Positions 34,637-43,074 of a stretch of 64,000 nt of DNA are shown in pieces (the first letter of the stretch is position 1; each line of letters starts with the position of its first letter). The stretch is taken from positions 124,001 to 188,000 of the forward strand of contig NZ_JAJQRG010000007.1 in the NCBI RefSeq assembly GCF_021228235.1. Reading direction: 5' to 3'. This DNA is from Pseudophaeobacter flagellatus (GTDB lineage Bacteria; Pseudomonadota; Alphaproteobacteria; Rhodobacterales; Rhodobacteraceae). The notes beneath the pieces are model-generated. The model ran no database searches. It saw only the letters and a program-made list of their open reading frames with translations, and had not been told where the DNA came from. A program made the translations under genes and the position numbers.

Positions 34637-35913
34637 TCTTCTTTTCCTTTCGGCTTTGCCTCATCCTTGCGGGTCATGTTGGGCGCTGGGTTCATCGTGT
34701 TGCCATCCGCAGTGGGCGGCAGACCAACCTTTTGACGCCCCTCATTTGGCGTATAGATCGGCCCGCCAACCGCCTTGGTCACCGCCTCGATCTGGTCTTT
34801 GATCGTGGGCTGCAGCAGCGCCCCGAAGTCATGGCGCAGGAACAATCCGCGCTCGCGCTCCCCCCGTGTCAGCACCGACATCGCCAGCGCTTCCTCTGCC
34901 AACCCCGACCAGTGCAGTAGGCAATCTGTCAGATAGTCGATCGCCTGTTGCTCGCCATTGGCCTTCACGCCGTTTTCCAGCATCTGCAATTTGCTCGGCG
35001 GCATCCGGTAGATCGCGGCCAACTGCTCGCGGTCAAACTTGCGGCTGGCCAGCAGCTCCTGATCTGCCGCTGTCAAATCAAGGCTCTTGATATCGTCATC
35101 CGGCCCAAGCACCGGAATGCCGTCCGAGTTGGGATTGGTGATGTGGTTTTTGAGACGGCGCGCGTTCCGTGTTCGCGCCTCGTCATCCTCATAGCTTTCG
35201 CCAAGTTTCAGAAAGGCCTTGGCATGGGCACCAGAGACAGACCGGCCCGCCGCCTCTTGCCCGGCAAAGGCCAGCCCAACGCTTTCGCTGGCAACCTGCA
35301 AAGGCGAGCGCCCCGTCCAGCCATCCAGCGCCAAATAGCGCAGATGCACCATCGACCGGCTGGCCGCGCGTCGCTGCACATCCGCCCCATCGGTAAAATC
35401 ATAAAACCGCGACCGGCCAGAACGCAGCATTGTGCAGCTGTCCTGATTGATCACCTCGATCAGCTCCAACTCGCCCCCGCCATCGCGCGGGCCGTAAGCG
35501 TAGCTGTTGCCGCGCAGCGCCCAGGCGTAGATCAGAGCCAGGCGCATCACCTTGGCCGGCACACCATCCGAAGCCTCAACATTCAGCAGATAGGCAGCCG
35601 GATGATCACGCACCCGCACCTCTTGCCCGTCACCTTTGCGCTGCCAGATTTTCAGCGGCACCTTGGACAGATCCCCGGCGATATTGTTGCAGCAGGCAAA
35701 CACCGTGGCATGCTGTTCGCCCCGCTGTGGCGAGACGCGTGGAAGATGCTTGGCCAGCCGCCCGCCAGATCCGCCCCAACCAATGTCAGACAGCCAAGGC
35801 TCTGGCGTCATGGTGCCGGAGCTGGCGGCCTCGGCAGACATAACCGGCGGCTCGACCCGCTGCACAACAGTCTCATCAGAACCGCGCGCAATATCCCATC
35901 CAAAGAACCTCAT
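34633..35913 (-). CDS. Portal protein (HK97 family)
   Basis: 426 residues. Visible marks are VFACCNNIAGDLSKVPLKIW near residue 75, YAWALRGNSYAYG, and FDREQLAAIYRMPPSKLQMLENG, which are typical of the HK97 portal group. It forms the 12-fold ring at the capsid vertex through which DNA passes. It overlaps the terminase gene by 4 bases. Confidence 0.9.
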   Translation of the reverse strand: MRFFGWDIARGSDETVVQRVEPPVMSAEAASSGTMTPEPWLSDIGWGGSGGRLAKHLPRVSPQRGEQHATVFACCNNIAGDLSKVPLKIWQRKGDGQEVRVRDHPAAYLLNVEASDGVPAKVMRLALIYAWALRGNSYAYGPRDGGGELELIEVINQDSCTMLRSGRSRFYDFTDGADVQRRAASRSMVHLRYLALDGWTGRSPLQVASESVGLAFAGQEAAGRSVSGAHAKAFLKLGESYEDDEARTRNARRLKNHITNPNSDGIPVLGPDDDIKSLDLTAADQELLASRKFDREQLAAIYRMPPSKLQMLENGVKANGEQQAIDYLTDCLLHWSGLAEEALAMSVLTRGERERGLFLRHDFGALLQPTIKDQIEAVTKAVGGPIYTPNEGRQKVGLPPTADGNTMNPAPNMTRKDEAKPKGKEE

Positions 35914-37577
35914 ACCACCTCGACTTCCCGTGCTTTGCGTTTCTGTTCGCCCGCCTCGGCGCGCCCCAGGGCCATGATCGCGGCCACCGCCGCATCGATC
36001 CGGCCCGATGATTTCTTTTTGTTCGGCTTCACATTCTCCGAGGCGTCCTCATCCCGGTGAACATTGCCAACCTGCCAGGCCAGCATTGGATTGCCGCCGT
36101 GGCGGATCTTGTTTTCCATGACTTTCTCTTCAAACCGCTTCATCGGGTTTGACATCGACTGATAGCCCTGCCGGTGCTCCACCATCGGGAACCGGCGCTT
36201 GTCCAGCTTGTCAGCAAGGTACTTCATGCCCCAGGGGTCATAGGCCACTTCCTGCAGATCAAAGTGCTGCCGGATCCATTCCAGCCGGGTGGCTAGCTCA
36301 TCCTCATCAATGGTGCCGCCCTTGTGGACCTCCAGCCAGCCCTGATCCCGCCAACCGACATATTCCCGCTTTTCCGATTGCGCCCGCTGGATAAACCCCT
36401 TGGGCCCCTCCGGCAGGAAGGTGAAGGCGACTAGGTAGATCAGCCCATCCATCGGCACCGCAATGACAATCGCCGTGGTGTCAATCTTGTTGGACAGATC
36501 CAGCCCGACCCAGGCCTTGCGGCCAAAGAGGCTTTCAATCTCAAACGGCGCGCAGGCCATCCCCCGGTCCCAGACATCCCGAGCAATCCAGGTCTCGGCC
36601 CCTTCGGTCCAGAGGTTCAGGTGGAAGCGCTTGAAGTTGGGCATGCGCCCTGCGATCGCCAGCGCCTTTTTCAGCGTTGACTGCATCGCATCTATCTTTT
36701 TACTCACCCCCAGATTGGGATTGCCCATGGCCCAGAACTGCGGATCTGCCGGATCGCAATCCGCTGGCGGCTCAGCGATATAGCCAAAGAAGGCATCATC
36801 CTCGACCGCGCCGCGCAGCACACTTTCGCCGTAGTCACGCAGCTCACCGCAGAGCGATGCCCGATCCTGACCCGCCGTGGTGATCACCCAATCAATCGGC
36901 TGCGCCCGTGCGATCATGCTTTCAACAATCGTGTCGGCAAGCTCGCGATCGGTCCAACGGTGCATTTCATCCCGCGCCAGAAAGCTCGGGTTGATCCCAT
37001 CTGAGGAATCGCCGTCCCGGCTCAGGCAGGCAATCAACCCGTCCGTTTTGGAAGTCTCGATCGCAGTGCGCGAGACATCCATGAATTCACGCAGCAGCGG
37101 CGATCGCTTGATCATCCGCTTCATTTCTTTGAACAGCAGCCCCGCCTGGTTCTTGGTGGTGGCCGCGCAATAGCCCTGCGGCGCGGCCTCGCCATCAAAC
37201 AACTGCGTGTACAGCATCGGCACCGCCGTATCGGTGGTTTTGCCGTTTTTCTTGCCCACCTGGTGATAGGTGGACTGGAACCGGCGCAGGCCGGTGTCCA
37301 ATCTTTTCCAACCAAAGACAGAGCCATGCCTAAATTCCTGCCAGGGTTCCAGCTTCAGCGGCTGGCCTGCCATTGGCCCCGTGGTGTGCTGCAGCATGCC
37401 GCCCCAGTTGATGATCCGGCTGGCGGCCTGGCAGTCAAAGTACAAACCGCGATCGGCCCCGGTTTCCAGATCCATCAGGTGGCGCTCGCAGGCCATCCGC
37501 ACCAGATCACCCGCGACCAGATCCCCCTCAACAACCCCCAGCGCATAGCGGCTGACGGGGTGGTCAATCGGTTCCAT
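35910..37577 (-). CDS. Terminase large subunit
   Basis: 555 residues. The ATPase Walker A is VGKKNGKTTD and Walker B is FLARDEMH. The C-terminal nuclease has VGLDLSNKIDTTAI and VAYDPWGMKY, the usual acidic sites. It packages DNA into proheads with the P27-type small subunit directly upstream, whose stop it overlaps by 14 bases. Confidence 0.93.
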   Translation of the reverse strand: MEPIDHPVSRYALGVVEGDLVAGDLVRMACERHLMDLETGADRGLYFDCQAASRIINWGGMLQHTTGPMAGQPLKLEPWQEFRHGSVFGWKRLDTGLRRFQSTYHQVGKKNGKTTDTAVPMLYTQLFDGEAAPQGYCAATTKNQAGLLFKEMKRMIKRSPLLREFMDVSRTAIETSKTDGLIACLSRDGDSSDGINPSFLARDEMHRWTDRELADTIVESMIARAQPIDWVITTAGQDRASLCGELRDYGESVLRGAVEDDAFFGYIAEPPADCDPADPQFWAMGNPNLGVSKKIDAMQSTLKKALAIAGRMPNFKRFHLNLWTEGAETWIARDVWDRGMACAPFEIESLFGRKAWVGLDLSNKIDTTAIVIAVPMDGLIYLVAFTFLPEGPKGFIQRAQSEKREYVGWRDQGWLEVHKGGTIDEDELATRLEWIRQHFDLQEVAYDPWGMKYLADKLDKRRFPMVEHRQGYQSMSNPMKRFEEKVMENKIRHGGNPMLAWQVGNVHRDEDASENVKPNKKKSSGRIDAAVAAIMALGRAEAGEQKRKAREVEVV

Positions 37578-38004
37578 TCAACTGCGCCATGACCTGATCG
37601 AACAAATCCCCCTGGCCGCCTGCGCCAAGCCGCGCCTCATCTACAGGAGACAATCCGAACAGGGCAGCGTCACGGCGCATCGCCGTCATCGCCGTTTCCT
37701 GCAGGGTCAGCGCAGGATGCTTGCGCTTCTGGTTGCCATTGCGCCCCTCGCCTGTTTCATAAAATTGGCCTTCCATCGCCACGGTATTGGTCGCGGTAAT
37801 GAAATTCGCCACACCAGCGCAGTAGCTGGCGAACTGATATTTATAGATCAGTTCCATCCGTTCCTTGCGCACCAGTTCCGGCACCAGCTCATCCCAGACA
37901 TCGCGGGCGAGGTCATCCAAGAAGTCTGGCGCGGATGGGATCTCTCTTTGGATATCCCCCTTCATGGGGATGACATTTTGCAGATCCGGCTTGCGTCCCT
38001 TCAT
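37564..38004 (-). CDS. Terminase small subunit (P27 family)
   Basis: 146 residues starting MKGRKPDLQNVIPMKGD, then APDFLDDLARDVWDELVPEL and a late ETAMTAMRRDAALFGLSPVDEARLG, the P27 pattern. It recognises the packaging start of phage DNA. A strong AAAGGAGGG lies upstream of the ATG. Confidence 0.9.
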   Translation of the reverse strand: MKGRKPDLQNVIPMKGDIQREIPSAPDFLDDLARDVWDELVPELVRKERMELIYKYQFASYCAGVANFITATNTVAMEGQFYETGEGRNGNQKRKHPALTLQETAMTAMRRDAALFGLSPVDEARLGAGGQGDLFDQVMAQLNGTD

Positions 38005-38113
38005 CCTTCATCCCTCCTTTCAAAGTGGGTTTTTTTCTCCAATTTCCCGGTCGCGTAAAAAAAGGTTATCCCGCCGGTTTATCTCTGTGGGCGTCAGTTT
38101 TCAGATACCCCCC

Positions 38114-38491
38114 CTATTGGTGGAACACCTCACGCGCGGTCTTGCGGCTATGGCATCGATGACAAAGGCTCTGCCAATTCCTGCGGTCCCAGAACAATTT
38201 GCGATCGCCCTTGTGCGGTGTGATGTGATCCACGTCTGTCGCGGCCTCGACCACGCCCAATTCATCACAATCTTTGCAGATCGGGTTGGCGCGCAGATGA
38301 ACCAGCCGCGCCGCTTTCCATTTCGGATCAGCGTACAACCGCCGGGCAGCCAAAGCAGTCGGCGAGGTCTGTGCCGCCTGCCGCCGCTCCTTCAGCTTGG
38401 TCTTGCGACGTGCCTCATGGTCTTCGCAATGCGACAGCCCAGGCAATGCGATCTCATCGCAGCCTGCCGCCACGCAGATCTTTGATCGCGC
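38114..38491 (-). CDS. HNH endonuclease (packaging-associated)
   Basis: 125 residues. Early cysteines CVAAGCDEIALPGLSHCEDH form a zinc knuckle. The HNH core is CKDCDELGVVEAATDVDHITPHKGDRKLFWDRRNWQSLCHRCHSRKT. Such proteins next to P27-type terminases assist DNA cleavage at packaging. I chose the GTG at 38491 just before the first conserved cysteine; a TTG at 38527 is the longest start. Confidence 0.85.
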   Translation of the reverse strand, partial: ARSKICVAAGCDEIALPGLSHCEDHEARRKTKLKERRQAAQTSPTALAARRLYADPKWKAARLVHLRANPICKDCDELGVVEAATDVDHITPHKGDRKLFWDRRNWQSLCHRCHSRKTAREVFHQ

Positions 38492-38597
38492 CACCGGATA
38501 ACCCCAACACTGTCTGAAAGCCCACAACGCAAAAACGCCCGCCGGTTTCCCGTGGGCGCATTTGTTGATGATGCACTATTCATGCTCTGCGGGTGGG

Positions 38598-39380
38598 TTA
38601 AGTGTCAACACCCTTTTTCACAACCATCAAATCATATCCCTGCATTCGATCTAGCGCACCGCAGAGAGACAACCGCAAAGCCTTTGATGCTCCACCATCT
38701 TTTGACCAACCATGCGCTTGAAGAACCTGAAGAATAGACATGTCACCGAGGCAAACCATGTCCACCAGCTTGCGCACATAGATGACCCGGCGCTTCACCC
38801 CACCATTCTTTGATGGCCGGATGCGTCTGACCTCCTTTGCCAGCCCATCGCCAATACGGCGATGCAGTGCCCGCAACCGCTGAAAGTCCCGAAAGATCGC
38901 AGCCTCTCGATCGCCGCCACAACCGCCACCACCGGAATGAATAGCCTCAAGAGACGAACATTTGACACCAGACGTACTGACCCGCTCGACCAGCGCCGCA
39001 TAGTCGCGCGCCGCGCTGATCTGCCCCGGCGTGAACAATGCGCTATAGGCCTGCGGATCCTGTCCTGCCGAGGCCCGCCGGACCTCTGCCGCCCGATGTG
39101 CCTTTAGTGAAGCCCGCTCCATAGCATCAAACGCATCTGCAACCCGCGCTGCATCCCGGCCAGCTTCACCAGTCTTGACCGAGACAAAGCCGCCACATTC
39201 GGTCTGGCGCATTTCGCGTGGCGTGAAGCGCATCATAGGCCCACGGCCAGGGGCCATCGGTATCTCTGGACCACACTGAACCGGAACGCAGCCGCGCAGC
39301 TTGATATCAGCAATCCTTGCCGCCTCATCCTGCAGCCGCGCCACCCCAGCCGAAGACACAATCACCACCTGTTCATTCAT
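38598..39380 (-). CDS. Hypothetical phage protein
   Basis: 260 residues, unrecognised. The N-terminal half has PRERMRQTECGGFVSVK-like features, and the middle is helical and arginine rich. The C-terminal 50 residues (LVDMVCLGDMSILQVLQAHGWSKDGGASKALRLSLCGALDRM) resemble a DNA-binding helical domain. Its place before the packaging genes would fit a late-gene regulator; inference only. GAGG lies 7 bases before the ATG. Confidence 0.5.
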   Translation of the reverse strand: MNEQVVIVSSAGVARLQDEAARIADIKLRGCVPVQCGPEIPMAPGRGPMMRFTPREMRQTECGGFVSVKTGEAGRDAARVADAFDAMERASLKAHRAAEVRRASAGQDPQAYSALFTPGQISAARDYAALVERVSTSGVKCSSLEAIHSGGGGCGGDREAAIFRDFQRLRALHRRIGDGLAKEVRRIRPSKNGGVKRRVIYVRKLVDMVCLGDMSILQVLQAHGWSKDGGASKALRLSLCGALDRMQGYDLMVVKKGVDT

Positions 39381-39955
39381 CGCTGCACCTCAATTTCCCG
39401 CATTATTCGACGGCATTTTTCAGCAGCCTTGCCACGCATGTCTTTCAGCCTCTGATCTTCTGCTGAAAGGGCGAAACCACGACCACCCAATTCCTGCGCT
39501 TTGGCGATCCGATGGCGCGCATCATCTGCCCGCCCCTTAATGGCAGCCAAGTCTGGTGCCTTTGGCCAAGTCCGGTACTTGCGTATATGAGACAGCAGCT
39601 CTGGTGCCCAATCTTCAGCCATTGCTTCTTGGCCTATTTCCCCGGAGAAGACCGCAATCATCAGAGGCGAGGCGCTATCCTCTGGCCGCTGGATCTCAGC
39701 TGCCCAGCCGAGGATCTTGGCTGCGATCGGAAACCGTGACCCATCCCGGCCACCAGGTCGCACCGCCGCCTGTTCTGCCAGCGCATCCAGGTTCAAGGCC
39801 GTCATGTAGGACAAGCGCCCACACAGCTCATCGACCATTTCATCAAACTGGGTCACGGTCATGCCCGATGGCCGCCGCAACCCCAGCCGCAGCAGGGGAT
39901 CCACCAGATGCACCTTGACCCGTTTCTTTGCCTCTTTCAGGTCAGTTGACCCCAT
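39377..39955 (-). CDS. Hypothetical phage protein
   Basis: 192 residues, soluble, mostly helical (FDEMVDELCGRLSYMTALNLDALAEQ), with a basic C-terminus. No family recognised. It overlaps the next gene by 4 bases and follows the DUF1376-like gene, so it may be part of the replication or regulation segment. AGAGGTG lies directly before the ATG at 39955. Confidence 0.5.
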   Translation of the reverse strand: MGSTDLKEAKKRVKVHLVDPLLRLGLRRPSGMTVTQFDEMVDELCGRLSYMTALNLDALAEQAAVRPGGRDGSRFPIAAKILGWAAEIQRPEDSASPLMIAVFSGEIGQEAMAEDWAPELLSHIRKYRTWPKAPDLAAIKGRADDARHRIAKAQELGGRGFALSAEDQRLKDMRGKAAEKCRRIMREIEVQR

Positions 39956-40078
39956 CACCTCTAACCTTTTCTCTGCTCTTTCTCACTTATCCACAGCCAA
40001 ACCCGGCCAATTACGACGCGACTGCGTTTATCTTTTCATTATCATTTTCTTCTCTTCTCCTTTCAGAACCGCGTTTTT

Positions 40079-40149
40079 TGGAAGAAAAAAAACTTCCAAA
40101 ATCTTCCGGCGGAATTCCGTTTTCTTCCGGCGGAAGATTTCTGGAAGAA
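40079..40149. repeat. Cluster of TTCC/GGAA repeats near a putative replication gene
   Basis: The 13-mer TCTTCCGGCGGAA occurs at 40102-40114 and 40123-40135. Further GGAAG/CTTCC half-sites lie at 40079-40084, 40093-40097 and 40143-40147, and there is an A8 tract. On the minus strand the same DNA reads as nested stems before a T8 run. It is either a terminator-like element or a set of binding sites (iteron-like). Confidence 0.6.
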
Positions 40150-40151
40150 AA

Positions 40152-40766
40152 TTATTCACGCGAGGACAGGGCATTCAGCGCCTCTTTCACCCGCGTCACC
40201 GTGCAACTGCCGCCAGGGTATTCTCCTTCGATCCAGGCGCTGATCTGCTCAACCATTGACTGGCTCTCCGCAAACCGGCCACCGCCTGGAATATCGCGGG
40301 CAAGAATCTTGCGGATGCTGGCAAAGCGCTTGCGCTCGCGATCATTGGCATTGGCCGCAGCATTGCGCTTTTTGGAATTGACAGCCTTCAGTGCAATCTC
40401 GGTCACCACCGGGTGATGCAGTCGCTGCACCCCATCACACAGGCAGGGTGCCCAATTGTGCAGTGGGCCGACTTCGCGTTTACACAGGCTATCAAATACT
40501 TCCTGGGATAATCCCACCAGCTTTGCCAGCAGCTTGGGATTGGTTGGCAATGTGCCGACCGGGGATTGCGTCTGGGCAAGGCAGATCAGGTCGAGAAATA
40601 CCGATCGAACCTCAAGATCCGCCAGCAGCCGCGTGTCACTGGTCAGCCAGCGCTGATAGTGGAACTCAACAAAATAGTGGCTCTCTAACCGCTCGCTTGC
40701 CTCGATTGGGTAGACTGGAAGTGATCCACTATCGACCGGCTGCAGGTGGCTGGCATTGGCATTCAT
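40152..40766 (-). CDS. DUF1376-like phage protein, possible replication initiator
   Basis: 204 residues. Segments HYFVEFHYQRWLTSDTRLLADLEVRSVFLDLICLAQ, then GTLPTNPKLLAKLVGLS resemble the DUF1376/replication-protein N-terminal module. A basic middle (NSKKRNAAANANDRERKR) and a small C-terminal domain follow. The repeat cluster lies immediately downstream of its stop. A role in replication is inferred from the family and the adjacent repeats. Confidence 0.5.
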   Translation of the reverse strand: MNANASHLQPVDSGSLPVYPIEASERLESHYFVEFHYQRWLTSDTRLLADLEVRSVFLDLICLAQTQSPVGTLPTNPKLLAKLVGLSQEVFDSLCKREVGPLHNWAPCLCDGVQRLHHPVVTEIALKAVNSKKRNAAANANDRERKRFASIRKILARDIPGGGRFAESQSMVEQISAWIEGEYPGGSCTVTRVKEALNALSSRE

Positions 40767-40812
40767 CTAGCACCGCCTTTCTCTCGAACCCAATTGAACA
40801 GGGTTTCAGACA

Positions 40813-41250
40813 TCACGCGCAGCCCTCCAGCAGATAGACAGGTTTCACCGCCGCCAGGGCCAGGCAAGCCGCCTGCCAAACATCCGGCGCATCGCGCCAG
40901 CCAACCGCTGGCGGAACAATGACGCAGCCGCAGGCCCGCACGGCGGGCGCTGGCAAGGCAACGTCCTGCCCGGACCAACCGGCCATAAAGGCAGGTGCAA
41001 TCGCCATGATTTGGGCCTGGGCGAGATCTTGCAGCCATGCCCCGGCATAATCAGCACCCAGCACAGGCCCGCCCTCAGAATATCGATAAGGCGTGGCCAA
41101 GCAGGCCAGCTGGCCGGTTTCACGCGCGGCGATTTCAGCAAGCGAAAGGCCTTCATACAGGATTGGCTGACCCTGCCAGTGCCAACGCAGCCAGGTCCAA
41201 TCCGGCTGCGTTGGAAATTGGCAGCGCCGGGTTGCGAGGTGCCCAGTCAT
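40813..41250 (-). CDS. DUF1937-like protein (nucleoside 2-deoxyribosyltransferase fold?)
   Basis: 145 residues. LACLATPYRYSEGG near residue 50 and the end ACGCVIVPPAVGWRDAPDVWQAACLALAAVKPVYLLEG resemble DUF1937, a small phage and bacterial family related to nucleoside deoxyribosyltransferases. The match is by eye and weak. The start overlaps the HNH gene stop (ATGA), giving a translational pair. Confidence 0.5.
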   Translation of the reverse strand: MTGHLATRRCQFPTQPDWTWLRWHWQGQPILYEGLSLAEIAARETGQLACLATPYRYSEGGPVLGADYAGAWLQDLAQAQIMAIAPAFMAGWSGQDVALPAPAVRACGCVIVPPAVGWRDAPDVWQAACLALAAVKPVYLLEGCA

Positions 41251-41579
41251 TCTGCCGCCATCCTCAACGCCCGATCACGCCGCCGCTGATTTTCTTTGTG
41301 AGTTACCATTTCCAAATGGTCAGGATTGACGCAGCGCCGGTTGCGGCACTTGTGATCGATCTGTTTTTTGCCAGGAATGAAGCCGTTCTTATTGGTGAAC
41401 ATCACCCGATGCACCGCGACAGTCTGGCCGTCCAGGCACATGCGGGGATAATCACCACCGCGCCCATCGCCCGAATCTGGGCCGGTCCATTGCCAGCAAT
41501 CACTGCCCAAGACCGGGCAGCAGACAAGCTCAATCCGCGCGCGGACCTTTGCCTCGATCGCTTCGCGCCGGTCACCCAT
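41247..41579 (-). CDS. HNH endonuclease, second copy type
   Basis: 110 residues from the ATG at 41579. The motif VHRVMFTNKNGFIPGKKQIDHKCRNRRCVNPDHLEMVTHKEN is a classic HNH/homing-like core with paired cysteines and histidines. Unlike the packaging HNH at 38114, it lies in the early region and is of the free-standing type found scattered in phages. AAGGGG precedes the ATG. Confidence 0.8.
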   Translation of the reverse strand: MGDRREAIEAKVRARIELVCCPVLGSDCWQWTGPDSGDGRGGDYPRMCLDGQTVAVHRVMFTNKNGFIPGKKQIDHKCRNRRCVNPDHLEMVTHKENQRRRDRALRMAAE

Positions 41580-41808
41580 TGTGTGCCCCTTGAAAAAGCG
41601 GACGCGCAGCGCGAACTGCGCCAACGCGCCCGAGGTTAGACAGGGAGGATTTGGGGGCCACTTGCAGGCGCGCCTGCCCCCGATCGGCGTAGACAGCGGA
41701 TGGCGATCCGCAGCCTGCAGTGTTTTCGCAAACAACCGGGGCTTGTTTACCACCCCGATTGCCTGCACCTTTCGTCACACGCCAATGATTTTCGAAAGGG
41801 ATTTCAGA

Positions 41809-42426
41809 ATGTTTATTATCTGGTTGGTTTTGGCCGCACTGGGCATGTTCGCCCTCGCAGGCATCCTTGGGAGATGGGAAAAACGAATTACCAAAGACAA
41901 TCCGCGACACAAAGATCACACAGCAGAGTGCGAATTCGACGGCGACAACGATTACGAAGACGAAGACGATCTTCTTAATGAAGAGGGAGATTACCAATCC
42001 AAATGGGAAATAACGCATTTCCCAAGTATTGTTAGCAAACGCCCGAAAGGATTCGTCGCCCTCAAGGGATATGGGAACATCAACCTCGCAGGCCTTTCTG
42101 CTGAGAAGACACTCACCAACGATTTCATCCGAATAGCCAACCCTTCCAAGGCATTTGCATCCCTGCAAAGAGAACCCGACAACCCGCATGACCCAAACGC
42201 CATTCGAGTTTTTGGTCATACAGCCGCTGGGGCTCCAGCATTGCCCATTGGCTACATTCCCGCGACAGTGGCCGCTGAACTGAACCACCAGCATCCAGAA
42301 GACATGCCCATCGGTATCGAGATCAAAAAAATCGGCAAGCTGCGCACTGGGGAGAGCTGCTTCATCAACGTGCTTTTGACAGGCCCCAATGCCGCGATGA
42401 GGAAGAAACTCGAGAGAGTTGGGTAA
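41809..42426 (+). CDS. Membrane-anchored HIRAN-domain protein (probable moron)
   Basis: 205 residues. An N-terminal membrane helix (MFIIWLVLAALGMFALAGIL) is followed by a very acidic linker (DGDNDYEDEDDLLNEEGD). Then comes a HIRAN-type domain: FIRIANPSKAFASLQREPDNPHDPNAIRVFG, then PIGYIPATVAAEL. HIRAN domains bind DNA 3' ends in helicases, while stand-alone bacterial versions have unknown roles. It is the only rightward gene within a leftward run, and it looks less GC-rich than its neighbours, as expected of a moron expressed in the lysogen. GAAAGGGA precedes the ATG at 41809. Confidence 0.7.
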   Translation: MFIIWLVLAALGMFALAGILGRWEKRITKDNPRHKDHTAECEFDGDNDYEDEDDLLNEEGDYQSKWEITHFPSIVSKRPKGFVALKGYGNINLAGLSAEKTLTNDFIRIANPSKAFASLQREPDNPHDPNAIRVFGHTAAGAPALPIGYIPATVAAELNHQHPEDMPIGIEIKKIGKLRTGESCFINVLLTGPNAAMRKKLERVG

Positions 42427-42458
42427 CAAGGCGTACCCAAAATTCAATCGCACAACAC

Positions 42459-42782
42459 TCATGCCGCCCGCCCCATCTCAGCACCAAAAAATCCCGGCGC
42501 AGCCGGATCTGTCAGCATAACCAGCAGCGCGATGTGGCTAGCGGGGGCTGTGACCGCGCCCCACCAGTTCAGCGCGGTCTGGAAACTGACATCACAGAAC
42601 AGCGCCACCTCGCGCGGGCTGTTGAACCGGGCGCGGAAATAGCTGGACCACAGATCCGGTGCGCTGACCTTCAGGGCGTAGGGGTCAAACTGATTTGACC
42701 AAGAGCTTTGATCGGAACCGGCGCTAGGGTCAGCGCATGGCAGATCATTGTTCACAATCAAAGTCAGGCGAGGGCGGCTCAT
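42459..42782 (-). CDS. Hypothetical phage protein with helix-turn-helix-like segment
   Basis: 107 residues. RFNSPREVALFCDVSFQTALNWWGAVTAPASHIALL could fold as a helix-turn-helix (CDVSFQTALNWW as the recognition part). It overlaps the Cro-like gene by 4 bases and so belongs to the first leftward transcript after the switch. Perhaps an early regulator. Confidence 0.5.
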   Translation of the reverse strand: MSRPRLTLIVNNDLPCADPSAGSDQSSWSNQFDPYALKVSAPDLWSSYFRARFNSPREVALFCDVSFQTALNWWGAVTAPASHIALLVMLTDPAAPGFFGAEMGRAA

Positions 42783-42988
42783 GCGGCGTCCTCAGATTCT
42801 CGACCTGTAGTCTCCGCCACCATGTACGACCTCACTTTTTCGATCGTACTCGGGCGGCATTCACCACCCTTTCGCAACCGATAAACAAACCCCGGATCAT
42901 TGACGGTTTGGCGACCAAACCGAGACGGCGAAACGCTCGCTCGAATAAGGTATTGCTCAATCTCATTTTTAAACTTGGACATCATCAT
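42779..42988 (-). CDS. Small Cro-like protein divergent from the repressor
   Basis: 69 residues. IEQYLIRASVSPSRFGRQTVNDPGFVYRLRKGGECRPSTIEKVRSYM has the size and helix pattern of a one-domain DNA-binding protein. It is first in the leftward transcript and faces the CI-like gene across 86 bp of operators, the usual place of cro. Three ATGs in a row (42988, 42985, 42982) are possible starts. Confidence 0.6.
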   Translation of the reverse strand: MMMSKFKNEIEQYLIRASVSPSRFGRQTVNDPGFVYRLRKGGECRPSTIEKVRSYMVAETTGRESEDAA

Positions 42989-43074
42989 GCTCGGGAATGT
43001 GTAGGTTTTATCCCACGAAGTAAAGAGGATTTATCCTATTTGCACGAGAGGCAGCCATGTAGGATATTACCTAC
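42989..43074. promoter_or_regulatory. Divergent switch region with three operator-like palindromes
   Basis: Three related sites: GTAGG-TTTTAT-CCCAC (43001-43016), AGAGG-ATTTAT-CCTAT (43024-43039) and GTAGG-ATATTA-CCTAC (43059-43074). The half-site is GTAGG. This resembles lambda OR with three operators between cro and cI. A -35-like TTGCAC (43040-43045) lies 17 bases before a -10-like GATATT (43063-43068) facing cI. Confidence 0.75.
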
